Below, piece by piece: positions 53,369 to 63,265 of a stretch of DNA of 64,000 nucleotides (position 1 is its first letter; each line of letters begins with the position of its first letter). Position numbers and translations under genes: made by a program. Origin of the DNA: Planococcus liqunii (GTDB lineage: Bacteria > Bacillota > Bacilli > Bacillales_A > Planococcaceae). The notes under the pieces are model-generated. The model had not been told where the DNA came from. It was given only the letters and a program-made list of their open reading frames with translations, and did not search any database. The DNA lies in assembly GCF_030413595.1 (NCBI RefSeq), contig NZ_CP129238.1, positions 1,860,001 through 1,924,000 on the forward strand. Direction: 5' to 3'.

Positions 53369-54022
53369 ATGCTGAAAGTGAATGTCCGCAAGCAATTGGA
53401 ACAGTTCGAACTGAATGCGGATTTTGAACTGAATCAAGAAATATTGGCGTTGATCGGTTCTTCAGGCTCTGGAAAAACCACTTTGCTGAACTGCATTGCC
53501 GGCATTGTCCAGCCGGATCAGGGAGAAATTTCTTTGAATGGACAAGCCTTTTACCGAAAAGGGCAAAAGCCGCTAAAGATCCAAAAGCGGAAAGTTGGAT
53601 ATTTGTTCCAGGATTATGCCTTGTTTCCGCATTTTACGGTAGAGAAAAACATCCTTTTCAGTTTGGACAGAAACGCTGATTTGTCCCATGTAAATGAATT
53701 GACCCGAATATTAGGAATCCAGAAATTGCTGCTAAAATATCCGCATCAAATATCCGGCGGCGAAAAACAGCGAGTGGCATTGGCGCGTGCGCTTGCCACT
53801 AAACCGGACATCCTGCTTTTGGATGAGCCATTTTCTGCTCTGGATGACGCGACGCGAAGCCGTTGCCACGACGAACTTCTGCGAATCCACGAACTTTGGA
53901 AGATTCCAGTAATCCTGGTGACACACCGTATTGCTGATGCAGAAGAACTCGCCCATCGCATCGTCCGGATCGAAAAAGGCGTGATGAGTGAACAAGAATC
54001 GAAACAAGCATCCTTTCTTTAA
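53369..54022 (+). CDS. modC: Molybdate ABC transporter ATP-binding protein, short
   Basis: The 217-residue ATPase has Walker A (GSSGSGKTTLLN), signature SGGEKQRVALARAL and Walker B LLLDEPFSALDD. It lacks the C-terminal TOBE/molybdate-binding domain of E. coli ModC (about 350 residues), so trans-inhibition by molybdate is not expected. The ATG follows AGGGAGGG. The terminator overlaps its stop codon. Confidence 0.9.
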   Translation: MLKVNVRKQLEQFELNADFELNQEILALIGSSGSGKTTLLNCIAGIVQPDQGEISLNGQAFYRKGQKPLKIQKRKVGYLFQDYALFPHFTVEKNILFSLDRNADLSHVNELTRILGIQKLLLKYPHQISGGEKQRVALARALATKPDILLLDEPFSALDDATRSRCHDELLRIHELWKIPVILVTHRIADAEELAHRIVRIEKGVMSEQESKQASFL

Positions 54023-54041
54023 GAAGGATGCTTGTTTTTTA
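54002..54041 (+). terminator. Terminator of modABC
   Basis: AAACAAGCATCCTT pairs with AAGGATGCTTGTTT, then TTTATA. The first arm is in the last codons of modC. Confidence 0.85.
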
Positions 54042-54208
54042 TATTTAGGAAGACTTGTTAACTGATTGAATATTATGATTTGATTTGCTGCTTTCCTTTC
54101 TTTTACTGCCGCTTTTTATTAAGATGGAAATAAGACGTGAGCAGCAATCGCTTTTTCAAAAAAATGAAATGTTAAACTACGACGAGTTCAGAAAAGAGGT
54201 GGCTGCAA

Positions 54209-55228
54209 GTGGAAGACCGCTATTCCCGGCAACGATTATTTAAACCGATCGGAACGACGGGACAGAAAAATCTCAGTAAAGCAAGGGTTGCAGTCATCGG
54301 CTGCGGGGCACTTGGATCGGCCATTGCAGAAACCTTAACAAGAGCAGGCGTTGGCGAAATCCATTTGGTGGATCGTGATTATGTAGAACTGTCCAATTTG
54401 CAGCGGCAGCAGCTTTTCACTGAAGAAGACGCCAAGCAGATGACGCCAAAAGTGGTCGCTGCTGAAAAAAGGCTAAAAGCGATTCGGAGCGACGTTCGCC
54501 TGATGACATATATGGAACATTTGGATGGACGGTTAATGGAAAAATTGGCCAAGGTTTGTACATTGATCATGGACGCAACCGATAATTTCGAAACACGGCT
54601 CATCATCAACGATGCTTCGGCCAAATACCGGATTCCCTGGATTTACGGGGCATGTGTCGGAAGCACCGGCGTTGTTTTTCCGTTTGTGCCTGGCGAGACC
54701 CCTTGTTTTCGCTGCTTGCTTCCGGTATTGCCGGCCGTCAACCAAACTTGTGATACGGTCGGCATCATCCCGCCGGCAGTCCAAGTAACAGCCGCCCTCC
54801 AATGTACAGAAGCTTTGAAATGGCTGAGTGGAAACCCGGATGCGCTGCGAAAAAAAGTCCATCACTTTGATTTGTGGGACTCTAATCAACACGATATCGG
54901 CATTTCACGCATAAAAAATCCCGAATGTGCAACTTGCGGAAAAGAGCCGGTCTTTCCGGCACTTGAAGCAAGAAGCCAAGGGTCTTACGCGGTTTTATGC
55001 GGCAGGGACGCCGTGCAGGTATTGCCGGATCCAAGCCGGCTGATTTCATTGGCTGATGCTGAAAAAATCGGCCAGCAAGCAGATGGCACTGTAAAAAGTA
55101 CACCGTTTTTTGTGGAATTGAACGTGCACGGCAAAAGGGCCGTCCTGTTTAAAGACGGCCGCTTGCTGATCCACGGCATCCGGAATGTTGCCGAAGGACG
55201 CAAATTTTATCATCAGTTGTTTGGGTGA
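54209..55228 (+). CDS. moeB: MoeB/ThiF-type adenylyltransferase
   Basis: The 339-residue E1-like enzyme adenylates the C-terminal Gly-Gly of MoaD. It has the nucleotide motif GCGALGSAIAETL (about residue 32), ND(A/R)-like contacts and two CxxC zinc sites (CFRC at about 167 and CATC at about 238), with a C-terminal extension. The GTG start at 54209 follows AGAGGTGG. The position at the head of the moa/moe run, with moaD present, favours MoeB over ThiF. Confidence 0.87.
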   Translation: MEDRYSRQRLFKPIGTTGQKNLSKARVAVIGCGALGSAIAETLTRAGVGEIHLVDRDYVELSNLQRQQLFTEEDAKQMTPKVVAAEKRLKAIRSDVRLMTYMEHLDGRLMEKLAKVCTLIMDATDNFETRLIINDASAKYRIPWIYGACVGSTGVVFPFVPGETPCFRCLLPVLPAVNQTCDTVGIIPPAVQVTAALQCTEALKWLSGNPDALRKKVHHFDLWDSNQHDIGISRIKNPECATCGKEPVFPALEARSQGSYAVLCGRDAVQVLPDPSRLISLADAEKIGQQADGTVKSTPFFVELNVHGKRAVLFKDGRLLIHGIRNVAEGRKFYHQLFG

Positions 55229-55248
55229 AGGAGAAAAGGAGAATGGGA

Positions 55249-55764
55249 ATGTCGGAATTATTTGAGCTGAATCAGAAAATCCGCATTGCTGTCTTGACGG
55301 TCAGCGATACCCGCACAGCTGAAACCGATACCGGTGGGGCGTTGGTCAAAACGATGGCTGACGCAAACGGCATCGAAGTGGCCGGCTACCGGATTGTAAA
55401 AGATGATGCAGCGGAAATTAAACGAGCTGTGGCGGAGTGGCTGGAAAAAGCAGAACTGAATGCCATTATTTCAACAGGCGGCACGGGCATCGCCAAACGT
55501 GATGTATCGATTGAAGCGATCGAACCGCTATTCGAAAAACAAATCCCTGGTTTCGGCGAATTGTTCCGTTTTTTAAGTTTCTCGGAAGACATCGGCACTA
55601 GAGCCCTCTTAAGCCGCGCTTCGGCAGGCGTGGCTTCAGATACAGCCATTTTTGTCCTGCCGGGTTCGCTCGGTGCGGTGAAGCTGGCGATGGAGCGGCT
55701 GGTGTTGCCGGAACTCGCCCATATCACATTTGAACTGGGCAAACACCGTCAAGCGCGTTCGTAA
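55249..55764 (+). CDS. moaB: Molybdopterin adenylyltransferase-like protein MoaB
   Basis: The 171-residue protein has the MoaB/MogA fold: [16 protein letters not shown] near residue 15, [13 protein letters not shown] near 75 and PGS(L)G(A)V near 145. It adenylates molybdopterin before metal insertion. ATG 55249 has AAGGAGA 8 nt upstream and is preferred to ATG 55243. Its 3' end overlaps the opposite-strand moaC by 16 nt. Confidence 0.9.
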   Translation: MSELFELNQKIRIAVLTVSDTRTAETDTGGALVKTMADANGIEVAGYRIVKDDAAEIKRAVAEWLEKAELNAIISTGGTGIAKRDVSIEAIEPLFEKQIPGFGELFRFLSFSEDIGTRALLSRASAGVASDTAIFVLPGSLGAVKLAMERLVLPELAHITFELGKHRQARS

Positions 55765-56237
55765 TCGCCCGACTTGCCGCCGGTTTTCTCAAGCAGCATC
55801 GTCGGTCCGATGACCATTTCCTTGCCGGCTGCTTTGCACATATCGTAAATGGTGAGGGCAGCGGCAGAGGCGGCAGTCAACGCTTCCATTTCAACGCCGG
55901 TCGGGCCTTTCGTTTTAACCGTTGCAACTAGAAGCACTTCATAATGGTCTACTGCCTCATCGACATTCCATTCAAATTGAATGTCGACACCGCTCAGTGC
56001 GAGCGGGTGGCACATCGGGATGATTTGTGCGGTGTTTTTGGCCGCCATGATGCCGGCAATCTGTGCCACTGCAAACACGTCGCCTTTTTTATTGGTGCCG
56101 TCTTTGATTTGCTGGTAAATGGCTTTGTTCAGAAGGACAGCCGTTTTAGCGCGTGCCGTCCGGACGGTGTCGGTTTTCTCCGAGACGTCGACCATTTTGG
56201 CCCGCCCCTGTTCGTTAAAGTGTGTCAGTTCAGACAT
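55749..56237 (-). CDS. moaC: Cyclic pyranopterin monophosphate synthase MoaC
   Basis: The 162-residue protein converts the MoaA product to cyclic pyranopterin monophosphate. The motifs [41 protein letters not shown] and AAGKEMVIG are characteristic. ATG 56237 follows AAAGGGTG. It lies on the minus strand between moaB and moeA, convergent with moaB and divergent from moeA, whereas the rest of the locus runs on the plus strand. Confidence 0.94.
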   Translation of the reverse strand: MSELTHFNEQGRAKMVDVSEKTDTVRTARAKTAVLLNKAIYQQIKDGTNKKGDVFAVAQIAGIMAAKNTAQIIPMCHPLALSGVDIQFEWNVDEAVDHYEVLLVATVKTKGPTGVEMEALTAASAAALTIYDMCKAAGKEMVIGPTMLLEKTGGKSGDYERA

Positions 56238-56300
56238 GTTAAACACCCTTTCTGTCTAGTTAAAAATAGTATATCAGGAATAACCGAGGAGTAGATATAG

Positions 56301-57545
56301 ATGGTGGAACACCGAAAGCCGATTCCGGTTTCAGAAGCTGTACAAAAAGTGATTAACCAAGCGCGCCTGTTAGAGAGTGAAACAGTGCCGCTTGGACAAA
56401 GCTACAACCGTATACTCGCAGAATCAATCGTCGCAGGACACCCGGTACCGCCTTTTGACCGCTCGCCGTATGACGGGTTTGCCATCATTTCGAAAAGTTC
56501 AGCCGGTGCTTCCGGCGACAACCGCATCCGTTTCGACATCGTCGACCATATCGGCGCGGGGGCGGTTTCGGAAAAGACGCTGTCTGGCAATCAAGCGGTC
56601 CGGATCATGACCGGAGCGCCGCTTCCTGAAAATGCAGATGCGGTCGTCATGTTTGAGCAGACGGTGGAATCGGGCGGATCTTTTACCATCCGCAAGCCGT
56701 TTGAACCGCTGGAAAATGTATCGCTCAAAGGCGAAGACGTCAAACAGGGAGAAACGGTCATCGAAGGCGGAAATTTAATCCATCCCGGAACCGTCGCCTT
56801 GCTGGCAACATTCGGCTACGCAACGGTCCTTGTTGCTAAGCACCCAATTGTCGGCATACTTTCTACTGGAACCGAATTGCTAGACGTGTCCGAGCCGCTC
56901 GTTCCCGGAAAAATCCGCAACAGCAACGGCCCGATGATTACAGCGCAACTGGCCCGCATGGGAGTTCCCTGCAAAACCTACGGCTTGTCGGTGGACAATT
57001 TGGACGAGAGTTTTGACATTGTAAAAAGAGCCGCTGAAGAAACGGATTGCCTGATTACCACCGGCGGCGTATCGGTCGGCGACTTTGACTTTCTTCCAGC
57101 CATTTACGGGCGCCTCGGCGCGAACGTCTTGTTCAATAAAGTCGCCATGCGTCCCGGCAGCGTCACGACCGTCGCGGTAGCCGATGGGAAATACCTTTTC
57201 GGTTTATCCGGCAACCCTTCCGCCTGCTTTACCGGTTTCGAATTGTTCGTTCGGCCGGCCCTATTAAAAATGATGGGAGCGGAAAAATTGTATTTGCCGC
57301 ACACAACAGCCGTTCTAACGGAAGACGTTCCGCAAGCGAATCCGTTTACACGTTTTATCCGGGCAGTATATGATGGCCGCAACATCAAACCCGCCGGCTT
57401 CAACAAATCGAACGCTGTTGCATCGATTGCCAAAGGCAACGCGCTGATTGTGTTGCCGGGCGGTACGAGAGGCTTTAAAAGAGGCGATACAGTGGACGTC
57501 CTGCTGCTTGGCGTCGAGGAAGGCAGCGCTGCATGGAAGCTGTAA
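56301..57545 (+). CDS. moeA: Molybdopterin molybdenumtransferase MoeA
   Basis: The 414-residue enzyme inserts molybdate into adenylated molybdopterin. Typical motifs include PPFDRSPYDGFA (about residue 50), GAPLPENADAVVMFE (about 112), GILSTGTEL (about 188), TTGGVSVGDFD (about 253) and LSGNPSACF. The ATG follows GAGGAG. It overlaps mobB by 13 nt, and the two are probably cotranslated. Confidence 0.94.
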   Translation: MVEHRKPIPVSEAVQKVINQARLLESETVPLGQSYNRILAESIVAGHPVPPFDRSPYDGFAIISKSSAGASGDNRIRFDIVDHIGAGAVSEKTLSGNQAVRIMTGAPLPENADAVVMFEQTVESGGSFTIRKPFEPLENVSLKGEDVKQGETVIEGGNLIHPGTVALLATFGYATVLVAKHPIVGILSTGTELLDVSEPLVPGKIRNSNGPMITAQLARMGVPCKTYGLSVDNLDESFDIVKRAAEETDCLITTGGVSVGDFDFLPAIYGRLGANVLFNKVAMRPGSVTTVAVADGKYLFGLSGNPSACFTGFELFVRPALLKMMGAEKLYLPHTTAVLTEDVPQANPFTRFIRAVYDGRNIKPAGFNKSNAVASIAKGNALIVLPGGTRGFKRGDTVDVLLLGVEEGSAAWKL

Positions 57546-58054
57546 AGATTCTGCAAATTGTCGGCTTTAAAAACAGCGGCAAGACGACGCTCATGAACCA
57601 GTTGATCGAGAGGGCGCAAACTTCCAGCAGGAAAGTCTCAGCCATCAAACATCACGGACACGGTGGCAAACCCGAACTGCCGCCGCAGGAAACCGACAGT
57701 ACGCAGTTTCTCGCAAGCGGCGCTGCCAGTTCGCTTGTTTACGGCGATGGCTTGGTCCAAATGCATCTTGAGGAACCCGGAGCGGATTTGGAAACATTCA
57801 TCCGGTTCTCACTATTAGCCAATCCGGATTTGATTTTGATTGAAGGTTTTAAGGCAGCTCCTTATCCGAAGATTGTCTTGGTCCGAAGCCAGGAAGATTG
57901 GCGGGAACTTGGAGTTCTTTCGAATATCCAACTGGTCATCGTGCATGATGGCGTGAAGTTGGAAAATACCGCAACGGTGGATGCCGGTAATATAGAAGCA
58001 ATCGCCCGTTTTTTTACAGAATGGATGGAAGGTGAAGTGGATGAAAGCATTTAG
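57533..58054 (+). CDS. mobB: Molybdopterin-guanine dinucleotide biosynthesis protein MobB
   Basis: The 173-residue GTPase-like protein has a P-loop GFKNSGKTTLMNQ (about residue 11) and KHHGHG (about 36), typical of MobB. It assists MobA in forming the guanine dinucleotide cofactor. It overlaps moeA and moaE by 13 and 14 nt. A MobB next to MobA suggests bis-MGD enzymes in the organism. Confidence 0.9.
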   Translation: MEAVKILQIVGFKNSGKTTLMNQLIERAQTSSRKVSAIKHHGHGGKPELPPQETDSTQFLASGAASSLVYGDGLVQMHLEEPGADLETFIRFSLLANPDLILIEGFKAAPYPKIVLVRSQEDWRELGVLSNIQLVIVHDGVKLENTATVDAGNIEAIARFFTEWMEGEVDESI

Positions 58055-58481
58055 TGTAGTGACCGAACCGATCGACCCGCAACTTTACGCCGATTACGTA
58101 CTGCGTCCGGAAGCCGGCGCCGTAACGCTTTTCACCGGACACGTCCGGGAATGGACCCAAGGCATAAAAACCTTGTATTTGGCGTACGAAGCCTATGTGC
58201 CGATGGCAGAGAAAAAATTGGCGCAAATCGGCCAGGAAATCGAAGAGAGATGGGAAGGGACCCGAGTGGCGATTGCGCACCGCATCGGCGAACTTCAAAT
58301 CAGCGACATTGCGGTCGTAATTGCGGTATCCTCGCCGCACCGGAAAGCGGCTTATGAAGCGAATGAATACGCCATTGAACGCATCAAGGAAATCGTGCCG
58401 ATCTGGAAAAAGGAAATCTGGAATGATGGCGAGGAATGGATCGGTGACCAGAAGAAAAAGCCGGAAGGAGAAACGATATGA
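58041..58481 (+). CDS. moaE: Molybdopterin synthase large subunit MoaE
   Basis: The 146-residue subunit works with MoaD to add sulfur to precursor Z. Conserved features are GAVTLFTGHVRE (about residue 28), the YEAYVPMAEKK segment, VAIAHRIGEL, and the C-terminal VPIWKKEIW with the active-site lysine. ATG 58041 has GGAAGGTGAAG upstream and overlaps mobB. Its stop overlaps moaD as ATGA. Confidence 0.92.
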   Translation: MKAFSVVTEPIDPQLYADYVLRPEAGAVTLFTGHVREWTQGIKTLYLAYEAYVPMAEKKLAQIGQEIEERWEGTRVAIAHRIGELQISDIAVVIAVSSPHRKAAYEANEYAIERIKEIVPIWKKEIWNDGEEWIGDQKKKPEGETI

Positions 58482-58711
58482 TCACCATACATTATTTTGC
58501 AGGAATCAAAGACCTGACCGGGACGGCGCAAGAGACGTTGCAATTTGCAGGCCAGACAGTGGATCAGCTGCGAAAAGAGCTTGCCGGCAAATATCCCGGT
58601 ATGGACGAAAACTCTGTCCAAGTGGCGGTGAATGAAGAATACGCTTTGCCGGATGACGTTTTGTCAGAAGGCGATGTCGTCGCGCTTATCCCGCCGGTTA
58701 GCGGCGGATGA
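58478..58711 (+). CDS. moaD: Molybdopterin synthase sulfur carrier subunit MoaD
   Basis: The 77-residue ubiquitin-like protein ends IPPVSGG, the C-terminal Gly-Gly that is adenylated by MoeB and thiocarboxylated. The beta-grasp start (ITIHYFAGIKDLTG) fits. It overlaps moaE and mobA by 4 nt each, ATGA-type, so translation is coupled. Confidence 0.93.
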   Translation: MITIHYFAGIKDLTGTAQETLQFAGQTVDQLRKELAGKYPGMDENSVQVAVNEEYALPDDVLSEGDVVALIPPVSGG

Positions 58712-59268
58712 TTCGAACGGTCGGGATTTTGCTTGCCGGCGGACTGTCCAGGCGCTTCGGGTCGCCAAAAGCGTTTGCTGAAATGGACGGCCGCCTCTTT
58801 TATGAACAGGTTTACGAAGCGCTCGCGGCAGCTTGCGATCAGGTTGTCATCGTGGCGCGCCCAGAATTGATCGGTTGTTTTCCGGCCGGACTGGACGTCA
58901 TAGCCGATTTGCCGGAAGTGGCTGGAAAAGGCCCGCTTGCCGGCATCTGTTCGGCAATGGAAAAGTGGCCGGCTGAACGGTATCTGGTGCTTCCGTGCGA
59001 TATGCCTTTTGTCGGGCCGAAGGAAACGCAGGCGTTGGTGCAGCTGTCTTCACAGGCTGATGTCACGGCGGTTCAGACAGCAGCTGAAAAAATTCCCCTG
59101 TTCAGTCTATGGAACGGCAACTGGAGCCAGGGATTAAAAAAGTTCATTGAACTCGGCAATTTGAGCGTATTCGCTTTTTTAGAAACAATCGATACGGAAT
59201 GGGTAGCGTCTTCGCTGATCCATGAAGATCCTGCCGTATTCCAAAACATAAATACCCGCATCAACTAG
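58708..59268 (+). CDS. mobA: Molybdenum cofactor guanylyltransferase MobA
   Basis: The 186-residue nucleotidyltransferase has the motif [14 protein letters not shown] near residue 8, and the metal-binding LPCDMPF near 92. It transfers GMP to molybdopterin. It starts within the moaD stop (ATGA). Its length is shorter than E. coli MobA by a few residues, which is normal in Bacillales. Confidence 0.92.
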   Translation: MIRTVGILLAGGLSRRFGSPKAFAEMDGRLFYEQVYEALAAACDQVVIVARPELIGCFPAGLDVIADLPEVAGKGPLAGICSAMEKWPAERYLVLPCDMPFVGPKETQALVQLSSQADVTAVQTAAEKIPLFSLWNGNWSQGLKKFIELGNLSVFAFLETIDTEWVASSLIHEDPAVFQNINTRIN

Positions 59269-59285
59269 AAAGGGAGGGCGTTAGC

Positions 59286-60302
59286 ATGGAAAGGCAGCCA
59301 CTGAAAGACCAATTGGGACGTCCGATACGGGATTTGCGGATTTCTGTCACCGACCGCTGCAATTTCCGCTGTTCATACTGTATGCCAAAAGAAGTGTTCG
59401 GCGATGATTATGCATTTTTGCCGAAACAGGAATTGCTGTCCTTTGAAGAAATCCACCAGCTGACCCAAATTTTCGTGTCGATGGGCGTCAAGAAAATCCG
59501 GCTGACCGGAGGGGAACCATTGCTGCGCCGCGGGCTCCCGGAGCTGGTGAAGAAAATATTCTCCGTCGAAGGTGTGGAAGATGTCGGGTTGACGACGAAC
59601 GGCTTATTGCTGAAACAGCACGGACCGGCGCTATTTGAGGCGGGTCTCCGCCGGCTGAATATCAGCTTGGATGCGCTCGAACCGGATCTGTTCGGCAAGC
59701 TGAACGGCCGCGGCGTCGGCTCTTCACCGATTCTCCAAAACATTGATTTCGCCAAAGAACTGGGCTTTGAAATCAAAGTCAATATGGTGGTCCAAAAAGG
59801 CGTCAATGAAGCGGAAATTCTCCCAATGGCTGCTTACTTTAAAGAAAAAGGCATCACGCTGCGCTATATCGAATTCATGGACGTCGGCAACGACAACGGC
59901 TGGAGCTTTGAAAAAGTCGTCACCAAGAAAGAAATTCTGGAAAAGCTCCGGTCCGCCTATGAACTGGAGCCGGTCGATCAAGATTATTTCGGCGAAGTGG
60001 CTAAACGCTACCGCTATAAAGGCAGCGACTCGCAAGTCGGCTTTATCACTTCTGTTTCCGAATCTTTCTGTTCATCGTGCACACGCGCCCGCCTGTCATC
60101 AGACGGCAAATTCTATACTTGCCTGTTTGCCACGGAAGGATTCGATATCCGTAAATTGCTGCGAAGCGGTTTGGATGATGTGGAACTGCTCGAGGCCATA
60201 AGCCGTGTATGGGAACGCCGGAGTGACCGGTATTCGGATGAGCGGACGGAACAGACAGCGAAATCGCGTAAGAAAATAGGCATGTCGTATATCGGTGGGT
60301 AA
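59286..60302 (+). CDS. moaA: GTP 3',8-cyclase MoaA
   Basis: The 338-residue radical-SAM enzyme converts GTP to the first pterin intermediate. It has the N-terminal cluster motif CNFRCSYC (about residue 19), a [10 protein letters not shown] motif (about 72), and the C-terminal cluster [18 protein letters not shown] (about 258). The C-terminus MSYIGG ends in the conserved Gly-Gly. The ATG follows AAAGGGAGGG. Confidence 0.95.
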   Translation: MERQPLKDQLGRPIRDLRISVTDRCNFRCSYCMPKEVFGDDYAFLPKQELLSFEEIHQLTQIFVSMGVKKIRLTGGEPLLRRGLPELVKKIFSVEGVEDVGLTTNGLLLKQHGPALFEAGLRRLNISLDALEPDLFGKLNGRGVGSSPILQNIDFAKELGFEIKVNMVVQKGVNEAEILPMAAYFKEKGITLRYIEFMDVGNDNGWSFEKVVTKKEILEKLRSAYELEPVDQDYFGEVAKRYRYKGSDSQVGFITSVSESFCSSCTRARLSSDGKFYTCLFATEGFDIRKLLRSGLDDVELLEAISRVWERRSDRYSDERTEQTAKSRKKIGMSYIGG

Positions 60303-60360
60303 GGATTAAATCAGAACTATTTTTATACTTTAAAGTATGATAATTAAATAAATGATTAGA

Positions 60361-60402
60361 AACGAGGTGAGATATCGCAAGAGTCAATCCTCGTTTTTTT
60401 AT
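60361..60402 (+). terminator. Terminator of the Moco locus
   Basis: AACGAGG pairs with CCTCGTT around a 21-nt loop, followed by TTTTTTT. Confidence 0.7.
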
Positions 60403-60637
60403 TTAAACTTGTAAGTGAAGTGTTCGGAAAAGTATACGGAAATTGGTGTACGTTCAAATAAGGTTTTAAGACAGTTACAAACGCTATTTCTGTCCCTATT
60501 TTGCTATTTATAAACCGTTCGTTCATGTGTACTTTTGCAAATGCTTTTCTAAGATGAAAAGCATTTTAAATACTTAAAATGTATCATTGTAACTTATAAA
60601 CATCCTTTATTTGACTCTGCACCAAGTATGGAGGTTA
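60403..60637. other. AT-rich intergenic region
   Basis: No gene, repeat or structured RNA is recognised. Base composition becomes clearly AT-richer from here to the window end. Confidence 0.4.
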
Positions 60638-60760
60638 TTGAAACTTACAAATACATTGGTGAATGAGGAACAAATTTATGATATTGAATTACTTAATCAT
60701 GTCATTGTCAGAAGTGAAAAAGTCAACTTTTTTAAAGTGAAAGACTATTATAAATACTGA
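60638..60760 (+). pseudogene. Possible RadC C-terminal remnant
   Basis: A TTG-started frame of 40 residues contains YDIELLNHVIVRSEKVNFFK, resembling the C-terminal end of RadC/JAB proteins (ELLDHIIVGD...FSFKE). No upstream RadC part, with its HNHPSG motif, is seen. The match is short. Confidence 0.4.
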
Positions 60761-60843
60761 TATTCTTACCATTTATATTGAAGTATATATAAGGGAGTTG
60801 TACTGGAAAACAACTAAACTAAAAACAATTAAATAGTAACGTC

Positions 60844-60872
60844 AAAAAAACCTCCTCTACAAGAGAAGGTTT
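60844..60872 (-). terminator. Terminator of the SLH gene
   Basis: On the minus strand, AACCTTCTCT pairs with AGAGGAGGTT, followed by TTTTTT. Confidence 0.72.
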
Positions 60873-60885
60873 ATATCTCAATTCT

Positions 60886-61947
60886 TTATTTTACGCTGGA
60901 GAGTGCGCTCACTGTTTCCCCTTTAGTGCTCACACTCTTGACGTTTCCGTAACCTTCGACCATGTAATATTTATGGCCTTTTTCAGTCGTCACTTCAACA
61001 GCGTTAGTGAAGGTTTTGTATGGTGTTTCAACAGTTTTATTGATACCTGTAATCGTAGAAATGTAGATTTCACCTAGACCATTTTCAATCTTATTGCCAA
61101 CTTTAACAGGATACGTAAGATTGATATCAGATTCTGAATATGGATACCCAATAGTTAATTCTTCTTTTGTTTCAAGTTCCAGGTACAACAAGGTGTCAGT
61201 CCCAAAACTACTTCTGTCTATCCACATAAAGCCGTATTCGTTTCCATTGCGCGGTGGGATATATTCATAGCTGGAAGTGATTGTTCCTTTTGTTACTTTA
61301 TAAACATACGATTTGGTTTTGTCTTTCAAGTATGAATTTGCCATGTGTGTATCGTTTTGGAATTTTGGTTCTAAAGCACGCGACAAGAAAGCAGAAAGCT
61401 GGCCTCTAGTAATAGACTGTGTGGGACGGAAAGTATTGTCCGGATATCCCGCTGTAATATTACCTGTTACCATGACGCCGATTGCATCGTGAGCTTTCAT
61501 GTTCGTTGATACATCGGAAAATGGTGTTCCGCCGACATCAATGATATTGAAGACACGATCCAATATGATGGACATATCTCCACGGGTAATCGGTGCGGAG
61601 GGCTTGAATGTGCCATCTGGGTAACCGCTGATGTAACCAGCTTTTGCTGTTTCAGCAATATATCCGCTCGCTCTTTGGGATTTGGTAACATCTTTAAAAT
61701 TTGTTCCGGTTTGTGTTCCATTAAAATTTTTCAACTTACCAATCATGATGGCTGCTTCTGCGCGCGTTACGATTTTGTCAGGTTTGACAGTGCCATCATC
61801 ATATCCGGAAATAACTCCCTTATTTACCAAGTAAGTCATTTCTTCATAAAAACCGTGGTTTTTCGGCAAATCTGTCGCCGCTTGTGCAGGTGAACTAAGT
61901 ATAGTAAGTGCAAGTGCTGCTGCTGGTATCATCGTAAATTTTTTCAA
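60886..61947 (-). CDS. S-layer-homology (SLH) domain surface protein
   Basis: The 353-residue secreted protein has a signal peptide ending SPAQA-ATD and three SLH domains (about 30-200; repeats with YDDGTVKPDKIVTRAEAA, YPDGTFKPSAPITRGD and YPDNTFRPTQSITRGQ), which bind pyruvylated cell-wall polymer. The C-terminal half (about 215-353) has no recognised domain. TTG 61947 follows AAAGGA and is preferred to an upstream ATG that has no site. It lies in the AT-rich end of the window. Confidence 0.88.
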   Translation of the reverse strand: MKKFTMIPAAALALTILSSPAQAATDLPKNHGFYEEMTYLVNKGVISGYDDGTVKPDKIVTRAEAAIMIGKLKNFNGTQTGTNFKDVTKSQRASGYIAETAKAGYISGYPDGTFKPSAPITRGDMSIILDRVFNIIDVGGTPFSDVSTNMKAHDAIGVMVTGNITAGYPDNTFRPTQSITRGQLSAFLSRALEPKFQNDTHMANSYLKDKTKSYVYKVTKGTITSSYEYIPPRNGNEYGFMWIDRSSFGTDTLLYLELETKEELTIGYPYSESDINLTYPVKVGNKIENGLGEIYISTITGINKTVETPYKTFTNAVEVTTEKGHKYYMVEGYGNVKSVSTKGETVSALSSVK

Positions 61948-61980
61948 AGAATCGTTCCTTTCAAATTTTATTTGATGCAA

Positions 61981-62320
61981 CGTTTACATCTACAAGTTCG
62001 AAAAATGTTTTGCTAATTGGTAAAAAAATACTGTAAAGAAAAACTCATCAATTCTTAGGAAAAAATATCTAATATTAGATATAATTAGTACTTATTACAT
62101 TTTAAATCATTTTTCTCTAAATTACTAATTTTCATGTAAATTAGATTTTTAATTAATTCCTATTCACTTTCTCATAAAATGATTATATTATTCATCGTTA
62201 GAATTATTAGCAAGAGAAAAAGTTAAATTATAACAGTTCTTAACAATACCAGACGTTTAGAAAGAAAATTTATATGTTGCAATTTTTTTATTAAACTTTG
62301 AATGGAGAGAGTAAAATAAC
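61981..62320. other. Very AT-rich intergenic region
   Basis: No open frame, RNA or repeat is recognised. It probably contains the SLH promoter on the minus strand and the flank of the decayed permease. Confidence 0.4.
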
Positions 62321-63094
62321 TTGTTGAATTAAAAAGAAAAACAAATTAAAGATACGTTATATTTACCTTTATTCCCTAATGTTGTTCAGTTAAGTGTACT
62401 TTCTACAAAGCACAAGTTAAAAGTCGGCGACACCTTAGAAATTGGCATCTACTCGGATGAAAAGCAACAGGCTGAATATGTGGCGACTATGGAGGTAAGT
62501 GCTGTTTCTGACGCAGTTGGCAATGGAGAAGTGCTTTTTGATTGGCAGGCGAAGGCGTTAAATACTTCTTCTACTAACTTTAATAAAGCGTATGTAAATG
62601 CAATTGATGAATCAGTAACCAAGAGTTCTCTTGAAAGCCTAACCAGTATGTATCCTGAACTCACAGTCAATACGCATGCTGCGTCAATTGAAGAAGCTTC
62701 AGACATGTTCGTGCAGCGATGGGCCATCTTCATTTTTGTGCTGATCATACTCATGGCAGGTGTCTTGAATACCCTTTTGAACAATATACTGGCTAAACGA
62801 AAAGAGTTTGCTGTACTCCGGACAATCGGAGTCAGACCAATGGGAATCGTGAAAATAATTGTCACGCAAATCTCATTCTATCTTTTGCTCGGACTTGTTT
62901 TCGGAACGTTTTGCGGGTTGGTGTTCTCTCTTATTGTTTCATTGATTGATTCTGGCAGGGTAGCCATCGACTTTCCTTTGATGTGGGGAGTAGCAGCGAG
63001 TATGTGGTTTGTTAGCATGTTTATCTTTGTACCCGTAGGATGGGTTATGGAGAATAAGAAAATTAGCACGGAAATTCTAAGTGACAATAAGTAA
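62321..63094 (+). pseudogene. 5'-truncated FtsX-type ABC permease
   Basis: The frame opens after a TAA at 62318 and contains no ATG, GTG or TTG until GTG 62480, which has no ribosome site. The product is about 257 residues of a macrolide-export/FtsX-like permease: an extracellular part, then a C-terminal membrane domain with NTLLNNILAKRKEFAVLRTIG, typical of the FtsX domain. The upstream membrane domain and ATPase partner are absent. Confidence 0.78.
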
Positions 63095-63183
63095 AGAAAA
63101 TTTAAAATGCTGATAAATCAGTTTACATATAAGGAATTACCGGAAGATGTGACCATCAAATAAGAGAATGAACTGTTTAATAA

Positions 63184-63239
63184 AAAAGAGTCTGGCAAAG
63201 CGAGCACTTTAAAAGTGTCGGTATGCCAGGCTCTTTTAG
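63184..63239 (+). terminator. Terminator after the FtsX remnant
   Basis: AAAAGAGTCTGGCA pairs with TGCCAGGCTCTTTT around a long internal hairpin, with a following T-run. Confidence 0.7.
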
Positions 63240-63265
63240 TAAGAGGAATCTGTTCTTCCATTCAA

